From Nocardia cyriacigeorgica (GTDB lineage Bacteria; Actinomycetota; Actinomycetes; Mycobacteriales; Mycobacteriaceae), in NCBI RefSeq assembly GCF_010858045.1, contig NZ_JAAGVC010000033.1:1-62645 (forward strand): 62,645 nucleotides of DNA, given 5' to 3'. The position numbers and the translations under genes are program-made. Numbering within the stretch: the stretch's first letter is position 1; each line of letters begins with the position of its first letter. Positions 29,030 to 36,685 of the stretch are shown here, piece after piece. The notes beneath the pieces are model-generated. The model was not told the DNA's origin and did not search any database. It saw nothing but the letters and a program-made list of their open reading frames with translations.

Positions 29030-32000
29030 CGATGCGGATGCCCGGTCAGTAGCCAGGGCTCGCGCGAAGGGCCACACCAGCGCGAGCGCCGCAATGGCCC
29101 GGTCGGTCAATTGCGGCTGTCCGAGTTCCACCAGCACCGCCCGCATCAGGGCCGCGCGGTCGTGCCAGCCGATCTGTTCGGCACAGTGCGACACCGTCTC
29201 GGCCAGTTCCCGGGCCGGAATTTCGTCTATCGGTCGCACACCGAGGGTCCGCCGACGCGATACCGGCTGTCCGGAGAGTCGATAGGCGGACCGGATGGGG
29301 TCGGCGAGGCGGAGCGGATCGTCCTCGAGGAGATCGCCGGTCTCTACCGCGTACCGCAATGCGTCGATAACGGCGTCCCGCGTTGCCCCGGAGTCGACAC
29401 CACCCTTATCCCGCAGCAACGCGGTAACCAACCGCCGTCCGGACACGGGACCTTCGACACCCACAATCCGGACGAGGTGCGCAATCACCGTCGAGCGATT
29501 TGCTTCGGCGGGATTCGCGGCGGTGAGGAGACCGGTGAAAGCCTGGTACTCGGCGATCGAAGGTGCATCACCCGTGCTGGAAACCTCGTCCGTCGCCACC
29601 ACAGCGACGGCCTCGGACCAAGAAGACCCATCGGACTGATCGTCCGCATAATCGTCTGTCCCGACTGAACCGAATTCGCCCGGGACGGTTGGCGGCTCGG
29701 CATCGACCGCAGCTGACAGCGAGGCCGTCGTCAGATCCGCTGGCTCCGTCGCGACCGTAACGATCGGGGCCACCGACCGTACCGGCGTCTCATGGGGGAA
29801 GGTCGGTTCGCCGTTCTTCTCGTCGGCCGTGTCCGCCTGCCACATCGTCTCGGAGGTCGGCGTCGGATCGTCCACGCGGTCCCCCACCCCGGATGTGCTC
29901 ATCGAAGGTGACGGCTCTCCCGCCACGGCGACATCGTCGTCCGGGATCGGCATGATGTTCAGCTCGTCGAACAGCTGCCACAGCGGAGTCAGACACGCGT
30001 CGGGACCCGCCACGAATCGCGACTGACGAATCCGGAAGAACGGCCACCCGCACCTTTCCAGATCACGCTGCCGCGCGAGCTCTCGATGGAACTGTTCCGG
30101 GCCGTCCCAGCTGTCACCCTCACATTCGAGCGCGACTTTCGCGTGGGCACCGGTGACCACCAGGTCGATGTCATGACCGGCCGCGTCATAATGGGCGCTC
30201 ACTTGGTAACCGCGGTCGACCAGAAGGTTGTACACCCGCTGCTCGAACAGCGATTCGAATGGCGTGACGACCCGGTCGTCGGGGACTTTCTCGGGCCGGG
30301 CCGCCGAGGATGCCGTGTGGCCGGACCGCTGGGTTTCCAGACAGTAGTTCAACAGCTGATACCGCATGTCATCGGTATTATTCAGCTGATCCAACGTCAT
30401 CGAGTGAAACAGCCACAGCTGATCCCGCGCCCGCGAAACAGCCACGTTGTATCGCTGCACTATTTGTTCCCGCGTTTGCGCGACGATGCGAGTATCGGGA
30501 CCTGGCGCTTTGACCATCGACAGGAAAATGATGTCGCGTTCAGCGCCTTGAAAATCGGCAGCGTCGCCGCATCGCAATTGCCTGCGCGCGATCTCTTCGG
30601 GTTGCAGTCGCTGAACCAGTTTGTCCCAGATCAGTTTCGCCTGAGCCTGGCCGAGCAGGGAAATCACGCCGAAGGACTTGCCCGCGTACTTCGGATCATC
30701 GATGCATTGGGCCACCTGCTGGACGATGCGCTCGGCTTCCGACGCATTCACATTGTTCTTCCCGCTCTCGGCATCGGCGACGTACACCGTTCGAATAGGT
30801 GGCAGTCGGTCGGCACCGTAGAGACGCACCGGGAGCAGTCGAATGTGCTGCGGCTCGTAGGCAATTCTGTTCGAGAATTCGATGATTTCCGGCACACACC
30901 GGCGATGCTCCACCAACGTGAGACGGGTGGGAAACCGCATCGCCGCTTCATCGAACAGGCTCCGTTGTGGCTCCTCCCACGACGCGCGGAACCGATCATT
31001 CGGCAGGTACTGGGCCGCGAGTGCCCGCAACTGGTTCTGATCGATGCCGACACCGGCGGGTGAGACCTGCTTGTCGTCGCCGATGACGACGATCCGCGGC
31101 GCCAGATATTGCAGGAAGACAGATTCGAGTCCGGCCTGCGACGCCTCGTCCACGACAACCACATCGAACATGTTCTGTTCGATATCGAGCTGCTCGACCA
31201 CGCGATAGATCGGCATGATCCACACCGGGACCGCGGAGCGGCAGCGGGCGAGAGTCTGCTGAATATCGATTTGCCGTCGCGCCGCGTATTGGCCTTTGCC
31301 CTTGCCCAGCTTGCGGACCAACTGCACATACTGGCGCAGGTCCGAGCGGGAGGTATGGGTCAAACGCCCCGGTCCTACGGCACGATCCCAGGACCTTGCC
31401 ACAGCTACTACCGTCGCTTCGTCTCGCAACGCGGATTCCACCTGGTCCAGGCGGTGGAACAGAGTGTTGGTCTCCTCGTCGACATGGTCGGCGAGCCACC
31501 GGTCGACGCGCGCCCAGTTCCACGCGCTGGACAGCTCGGCCAGCCGGGCCGGCCAGTGTTCATCGTGTGGATCGGCAGCGATCGCATCTCGCAGCTTCGG
31601 CAGCGCACTCATCCGAGCCCCGAGCTCGTGTCGGCGCCTGTGCCTTCCCCGAAGTTCGTTCAGTTCCCCCAGCCGCGCGTACGCGGCCCGGTATCTGACC
31701 GGATCGTATTGCGCGATCGCCGCATACAGCTCTTGGATGTTGGCGGTATTGTGCGGATCGTTGTATGCGACCCGGACCCTGTCATGTAGCCGGGCTATCG
31801 GCTCTTCGCTCGCCCGCAGCTCGCTCATTGCCGCGACCGCATCGAAGGCGTCCACCAGGGTCCGCACGGTCCGCGGCTCGGACCAATCGGGCTCGGCCAA
31901 CCCGTAGGTGCGCAGCTTGGCTCCGGCCTCCACGAGCTCGGTACCGAACCGGACGACCTGTCGAAGTTGATCGAATCGATCGCGATGCCACGCCAAGCGA

Positions 32001-34345
32001 CTCCGCAGCGATCCGGCCGGCGGAGTCAGCAGCCCGTGCCAGATCCTGTCCAGCTGATTCAGCAACCGAGTTGCCTCGGCGAACTGACGGAACCTTTCGA
32101 GCTGGTCGGCCGAAGCGGGGATGCGGCCGTCGACCCGGACGCGTTCGAACAGCGGTGCGGCATCCTTGACCACCCGAGGCGCTGTCAGCCCGGTCTTCGG
32201 CGAACCGTCGGAATGGGTCTTGATCTCGCCGTGGGACCGGATGCGTGCCAGTAGTGCTTCCGCCAGCGAAACCAAAGGTCCCAGGTCATCCCCGGATACC
32301 GTGACGTCGGTGATGCCGAGGGCAACGATCATCTCCTCAGCGGGGCTCAACAGCTCCGCGAGCTGACCGGCCCGTATCTGCCACTCGCCCGCACTGCCGG
32401 CGCGAATATCGGCAATCGCGTCGCGGTACCACTCGTCACGCGATTGGGCCAGCTCCGATCCTTGCTGGTCGAGCCCGACGACCAACCCCTGCAACTCGCT
32501 CCTGGTCGCCGGCGTGAGCTCAACGATCCGCCGCACCAACTCGGTGCTACCCACATGCTGGTACTCCCGGCAGCGCTGGACTGCCGCGGCGTGACGAGCA
32601 AACCACTGCTCGACATCTGCCATTGGCGCCACATCACCAAAGGTGAGCAACGGAGGGGCCGCGACTTCTGGATCCCGCAGCGCATCATCGAGCAACAATC
32701 GACGCCATTCCTCGATGTCGGTGGAAGCGACCGGCAGCGACTCATCGGCACGTGGCGTGGCAAGCCCGCGGAGCCATTCATATCGCGGTCCATCGTCACG
32801 GTGACGCAATACGATGTCGGTGAGCGTCCCGCTGTACCCGGCAATTTCGTGGCGCGCGACCTCGCGCTCCCGTGCCCGCAGCAAACGCTCCTTGATTTCG
32901 GTGCGTTGCCGCCGCAGCGAATCAATTCGCTGTCCCGCCGCCTCGATCACTTTCATCGATCGTGCTTGGTCGTACTCACTCGCTGCCGCGGAGATCTTCT
33001 CGACCGCGGCCTCCAGGTCGGTGAACGCATCGCGGGAGGTGCCGACGACGGCGACACAGAGCGGCTTGATCTCATCGCGGAGCTTGCCGCGCACCTCCTC
33101 GAGGGCACGGTCTGTCTGTGCGGTGACAAGCACCCGCTTTCCCTGCGCCAGCAGATGGGTGATCAGCGCGGCGGCGGTGTGGGTCTTTCCCGTGCCCGGC
33201 GGTCCCTGCACGATCGTGTGCGCGCTGGTATCGACATGGTCGAGGATGCCCAACTGAACCGGGTTGAGCTGCAAAGGCAGAAAAGCGTCCTGGCCATCTC
33301 GCACGATCGCGCCATCGTCGGGTGTGGCCGTGCGCGCTGGAACGTACTCGGGGTCGACCAGATTACGGATACCCTCGGGCACTTCGCGATGCTCCCGAAT
33401 GCGGGCGCCTATCGACCGCAAAACCCGCACGAGCCCACGCTTACCGCGCGGGCGCAAGATCAATACGGGTGCATATGCACCTGCCGGTTCCGGCGTGGGC
33501 ACGGCAGCAGCCATCTCGTCCTGATAGGTTGCCGAAGGATCGATACAATTGATCAATCGCCGGACCAGCCTGGCGATTCCTGACCGATCAAATGGGTCGA
33601 TTCCGTCATCGCGAGCTGAATCCTCAGCCGCGCGCAGCAAGCCGGGCGCGGCGAGCTGGGTATTCTCCAAGAAATCCAGCAGCTCGACCGACAGCCCCGA
33701 GGCACTCGTCTCGGCGGTCACCGAGATCTGGCCCGAATCCGTGTCGAAGTCGACCTTGACCGGCACTGTCAGCACATGCCGTCGAACTGTGCTGTGGTTT
33801 TTCGGCTTCCAACTGAGACAGCCGAGACCGAGCACAGCCTCCCTCGTCTCCGATGAGGCGCTCAGCTCGGTGTACATGTCGTAGAGGTCGTGATAGAGCC
33901 TCGATGCCAACCTGTCACGGCGAGCTTGCGCAGCCCACGGCCGCCATTTCCGGAGCCACTGCTCGAACCGGTCTACGACCTCAGGGTGATCGTCGAGTCT
34001 CAGCTCCTGCGCAGCTCCCGGACGCGTCTCACGCAGGCAGGGCTCGTCCTCCGGATCGTCAAGCCTGCCTGGTTGCAACCACTCTCTAACCTCAGAGTCG
34101 ACAAGCTGCGGTGGTTGTTCCAGGCGGATCTTCCCAACGACCAGAAAGGGGGATCCAGCAGACTCGAGCTCCAATCGCACAGCCTGGTGAATCGGACGCT
34201 CCGACAACCAGATCACCGACCCGAGATCGGCGACATCACAGGTACGTGTGGTGCCGATGTCCTGTACCCGCGCCAGATACTCGAACAGGCTCGCCGCTCG
34301 ATTCACCACATCCTGGTCCGACCGCCCCTCACCCATGCCCCGCAC
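29024..34345 (-). CDS. Giant Upf1-like SF1 helicase with Vsr/MTES_1575-type nuclease and DUF3320-like C-terminus
   Basis: The 1773-residue protein is a COG1112-type helicase. Walker A GPPGTGKTHTAA lies near residue 385, a long insertion with coiled-coil character runs to about 1030, and motif II VVVVDEASQAG is near 1065. GDDKQVSP and AVSRARDQL follow. A Vsr-like nuclease (residues about 1365-1450) has GHDIDLVV and LECEGDSW with the D...E-C-x-G-D pattern of MTES_1575 endonucleases. The end (about 1630-1770; VGVEGPVSGRRLV ... IPARELAE) looks like DUF3320. GTG 34345 follows GGAGGAG; ATG at 34336 is an alternative. Relatives act alone or in Mokosh-type defence. It should unwind and cut foreign nucleic acid. 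Confidence 0.85.
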   Translation of the reverse strand: MRGMGEGRSDQDVVNRAASLFEYLARVQDIGTTRTCDVADLGSVIWLSERPIHQAVRLELESAGSPFLVVGKIRLEQPPQLVDSEVREWLQPGRLDDPEDEPCLRETRPGAAQELRLDDHPEVVDRFEQWLRKWRPWAAQARRDRLASRLYHDLYDMYTELSASSETREAVLGLGCLSWKPKNHSTVRRHVLTVPVKVDFDTDSGQISVTAETSASGLSVELLDFLENTQLAAPGLLRAAEDSARDDGIDPFDRSGIARLVRRLINCIDPSATYQDEMAAAVPTPEPAGAYAPVLILRPRGKRGLVRVLRSIGARIREHREVPEGIRNLVDPEYVPARTATPDDGAIVRDGQDAFLPLQLNPVQLGILDHVDTSAHTIVQGPPGTGKTHTAAALITHLLAQGKRVLVTAQTDRALEEVRGKLRDEIKPLCVAVVGTSRDAFTDLEAAVEKISAAASEYDQARSMKVIEAAGQRIDSLRRQRTEIKERLLRAREREVARHEIAGYSGTLTDIVLRHRDDGPRYEWLRGLATPRADESLPVASTDIEEWRRLLLDDALRDPEVAAPPLLTFGDVAPMADVEQWFARHAAAVQRCREYQHVGSTELVRRIVELTPATRSELQGLVVGLDQQGSELAQSRDEWYRDAIADIRAGSAGEWQIRAGQLAELLSPAEEMIVALGITDVTVSGDDLGPLVSLAEALLARIRSHGEIKTHSDGSPKTGLTAPRVVKDAAPLFERVRVDGRIPASADQLERFRQFAEATRLLNQLDRIWHGLLTPPAGSLRSRLAWHRDRFDQLRQVVRFGTELVEAGAKLRTYGLAEPDWSEPRTVRTLVDAFDAVAAMSELRASEEPIARLHDRVRVAYNDPHNTANIQELYAAIAQYDPVRYRAAYARLGELNELRGRHRRRHELGARMSALPKLRDAIAADPHDEHWPARLAELSSAWNWARVDRWLADHVDEETNTLFHRLDQVESALRDEATVVAVARSWDRAVGPGRLTHTSRSDLRQYVQLVRKLGKGKGQYAARRQIDIQQTLARCRSAVPVWIMPIYRVVEQLDIEQNMFDVVVVDEASQAGLESVFLQYLAPRIVVIGDDKQVSPAGVGIDQNQLRALAAQYLPNDRFRASWEEPQRSLFDEAAMRFPTRLTLVEHRRCVPEIIEFSNRIAYEPQHIRLLPVRLYGADRLPPIRTVYVADAESGKNNVNASEAERIVQQVAQCIDDPKYAGKSFGVISLLGQAQAKLIWDKLVQRLQPEEIARRQLRCGDAADFQGAERDIIFLSMVKAPGPDTRIVAQTREQIVQRYNVAVSRARDQLWLFHSMTLDQLNNTDDMRYQLLNYCLETQRSGHTASSAARPEKVPDDRVVTPFESLFEQRVYNLLVDRGYQVSAHYDAAGHDIDLVVTGAHAKVALECEGDSWDGPEQFHRELARQRDLERCGWPFFRIRQSRFVAGPDACLTPLWQLFDELNIMPIPDDDVAVAGEPSPSMSTSGVGDRVDDPTPTSETMWQADTADEKNGEPTFPHETPVRSVAPIVTVATEPADLTTASLSAAVDAEPPTVPGEFGSVGTDDYADDQSDGSSWSEAVAVVATDEVSSTGDAPSIAEYQAFTGLLTAANPAEANRSTVIAHLVRIVGVEGPVSGRRLVTALLRDKGGVDSGATRDAVIDALRYAVETGDLLEDDPLRLADPIRSAYRLSGQPVSRRRTLGVRPIDEIPARELAETVSHCAEQIGWHDRAALMRAVLVELGQPQLTDRAIAALALVWPFARALATDRASASS

Positions 34346-34408
34346 CTACTCCTCCTCGCCCGCGGACCAGCACCGTCTCCGACGGTATCGTTGCTTCCGC
34401 TGATTCCG

Positions 34409-34591
34409 CTACACTGCGATATCCGACCGGAATGGCGCGAGTTGGGCCTGCACCCGTTCGGTTCTTTCCCCGAGGTCGGGTGCCAGCCGACGCATAGCGA
34501 TCATCTCTGCCTGGTGCTCCGCGACCGGCCTCCGGTGTACCTCGGCCTCCGATGGTGCCGAAGTCATGTACTCAGCGGGTATCAGCGAAAT
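34409..34591 (-). pseudogene. Remnant of an HTH-methyltransferase-type gene (C-terminal linker region)
   Basis: A 60-codon open stretch on the minus strand begins directly after an in-frame stop and ends at TAG. Its start (SLIPAEYMTSAPSEAE) is clearly similar to SLIPEEYLISAPSEAE in the intact methylase at 36686-38971, and the next residues (EHQAEMIA against EHQEEIAE) also align. The methyltransferase domain and the TRD are missing, so it is a relic of a related methylase located between the glycosylase and the giant helicase. A short ORF from an internal ATG at 34567 is possible but has no ribosome binding site. Confidence 0.7.
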
Positions 34592-34630
34592 TCACTGCGG
34601 CTCATGGTGATCACGACCAGTGCTGGAGCA

Positions 34631-35275
34631 TCATCGCCCGATAGCGGCCGCCGCCCTGTTCATCTCCTCGAACAGCTCCCGTCGCCACCTCATCTGCTGT
34701 TCGACAGTGCCCCGGTAGCCGCTCGGCCCGGTACTACGGTGGTGAAAGAGCTTCAGGCTGCGTGCCGTCATCGGATACGACTGCTGGAACAGACCCCAGC
34801 CGCGTTCGGGCACCTTCCCGAAAATGAACACCGCACGTAGTCGCGGCAACCGCGCGATCACCTGGATCGGCAGGTCGACGCCTTCGTGTAGGTATGGATC
34901 TCGCGCCTGGGCCTTCAGCTCCCCGAATCCCTTCACGTACCAGGGGTAGAAGTTCCAGCCCACGCAGTCCATGCGATCGATGCCGGCGTGGTCGAGTGCT
35001 TCGGCGATGCGTGCGGCCGCTGGATCGCTGTTCTCCACAGACAGCAGCCCCGAGCCACCCGAGGCCTCCAGCCGGGTCTTCTCCCCCGGCGACAACGTCA
35101 GCAGTAATAGACGGGCCTGCGATCCGCCGAACTCTGGGGAGATATGCGGAACGAACTCCTTGGGCTTCTTCGCCCGCAATGTGTCGACATACTCGTTCAG
35201 TTCCCGAACGTGCGGGGCGTAGATGGCTGCGCGGACATCGTCACGGTAGGTCGAAACACTCATCTGTCGATACAT
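34631..35275 (-). CDS. Uracil-DNA glycosylase-superfamily protein
   Basis: The 214-residue product has the hallmarks of the UDG fold: an early ISPEFGGSQARLLLLTLSPG strand-turn, GLLSVENSD at 77-84, the WNFYPW segment at 107-112 (equivalent to the conserved N-x-P-W of family 4/5-like members), AVFIFGK at 148-154, and a C-terminal HHRSTGPSG at 178-186 in the place of the H-P-S leucine-loop motif. It probably removes a base or binds modified DNA. The first ATG is kept because GGAGG lies 11 nt upstream. It sits in a defence block next to a methylase relic, so a role against phages with modified bases, as shown for glycosylase Brig1, is worth considering; the similarity is functional analogy only. 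Confidence 0.72.
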   Translation of the reverse strand: MYRQMSVSTYRDDVRAAIYAPHVRELNEYVDTLRAKKPKEFVPHISPEFGGSQARLLLLTLSPGEKTRLEASGGSGLLSVENSDPAAARIAEALDHAGIDRMDCVGWNFYPWYVKGFGELKAQARDPYLHEGVDLPIQVIARLPRLRAVFIFGKVPERGWGLFQQSYPMTARSLKLFHHRSTGPSGYRGTVEQQMRWRRELFEEMNRAAAAIGR

Positions 35276-35499
35276 GCTTGCTGTACCCTCCTGGCCCGCA
35301 TCCCGGATGTATTGCCGACCATCTCATGTGGCATCGACATTCACATCGGTGGCGCCTCGAGACATCGCGGCGGGACTACTGGCCGATCACCAGCGGCATC
35401 AGCGGTAATACCCCATCGACCTGCTCCGATGTACTCACAGCGACCGCTTCCGAGCGATAACGGGCAATCGCGGGCGGCCGATGAGGCAGGAGGCGCACC

Positions 35500-36609
35500 G
35501 TGGGGTTCTATCTGCGCAAGAGTGTGAGTGCCGGTCCCTTTCGGTTCAACCTGTCGCAGTCGGGACTCGGCGTCTCGGCCGGGGTGAAGGGGCTCCGGGT
35601 CGGCACCGGCCCGCGCGCGACCTATGTGCACATGGGCTCCGACGGGCTGTACTACCGGACCAGCCTTTCCGATCCACGCCGCTCCCGGCCCGGCCGCACG
35701 GCCCCGGTCGTGACACCGTCGAGGCAGGTGATCCAGGAATTACCGGCCGTCACCGTTCTCCGTCTGGAGTACGGCACCCCGACCGATCTGGTGCAGGACC
35801 TCAACGCGGCTTCGCATCGTTTTCCGCTGTCGCCTGCCGCATGGCTGAAAGGCCAGCTGCGGGTGCCGGTCATCTACGACGTCTACGGTGCCCCGGCCCA
35901 GGCGTTCGAGGCGCTGAACCGCGCATTCGACGGTATCCGCGGCATGCACGGGCGATGGCTGATCGATGCCAAAGCGGATCTGGCGTTGCCTTACGATCGC
36001 AAGATCAATGCGGGAGCGTCGTCGCTGGTTGCCCGGCAAGCGGTGACCCCGGTCGAGACCGGACCGAAGTGGCTCGCCACCAACATCGCGGTTCCGGGAC
36101 TGCGGGCGAAAGAGTTCAGCCTCTACTTCCTGCCCGATCAGATGCTCGTCCAGATCGGCAAGCAATTCGCGTCGTGGAGATACCACGATGTGACCGCCAC
36201 CCTCGGCCACGGCCGGATGATCGAAAACGGGACCGTGCCGCCGGATGCCGTGCAGGTGGCCACTACCTGGCAGTACGCGAACAAAGATGGCGGACCGGAC
36301 CGGCGGTTCAAGTACAACCGCATGCTTCCGGTGATGCGCTACGCGGAACTACAGATCACCGGGCCCGGGCTCACCCTGCGCTGGCAGTTCTCCGATCTCC
36401 TTGGGGCCGAAGCCTTCACCTCCCGACTCAAAGCCATGCCGACACTTGCGGCCGAGACCACCGCCCGCGGCGAAACTCAGCAGGCACAACCCGCGCAAAC
36501 CGCATCCCCGGCCGCGCCCACCTACCCTCCCGGCTGGTACCCCGACCCCCAGCGCGTCGCCAGTTGGCGGTGGTGGAGCGGGAAGGCGTGGACCGACCAC
36601 ACCGGTTGA
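35500..36609 (+). CDS. DUF4236/DUF2510 domain protein
   Basis: The 369-residue protein begins with a DUF4236 domain (FYLRKSVSAGPFRFNLSQSG, then SAGVKGLRVGTGPRATYVHMG, residues 2-48) and ends with a DUF2510 motif (PPGWYPDPQ ... WWSGKAWTDHTG), a short Trp-rich module frequent in actinobacteria. Between them lie about 270 residues of mixed alpha/beta without recognised motifs, then a Pro/Ala-rich linker. No transmembrane segment is evident. GTG at 35500 follows GCAGGAGG. It is divergent from the glycosylase and convergent with the methylase. The role is unknown; DUF4236 proteins are found in many bacterial accessory regions. Confidence 0.78.
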   Translation: MGFYLRKSVSAGPFRFNLSQSGLGVSAGVKGLRVGTGPRATYVHMGSDGLYYRTSLSDPRRSRPGRTAPVVTPSRQVIQELPAVTVLRLEYGTPTDLVQDLNAASHRFPLSPAAWLKGQLRVPVIYDVYGAPAQAFEALNRAFDGIRGMHGRWLIDAKADLALPYDRKINAGASSLVARQAVTPVETGPKWLATNIAVPGLRAKEFSLYFLPDQMLVQIGKQFASWRYHDVTATLGHGRMIENGTVPPDAVQVATTWQYANKDGGPDRRFKYNRMLPVMRYAELQITGPGLTLRWQFSDLLGAEAFTSRLKAMPTLAAETTARGETQQAQPAQTASPAAPTYPPGWYPDPQRVASWRWWSGKAWTDHTG

Positions 36610-36685
36610 CACCCGGCGCGCCTCGACCTCGCGTAGGCATCCAGCCCGGACAGCAAAACCTGCCCACACCGAGGTAGCCCGTCGA

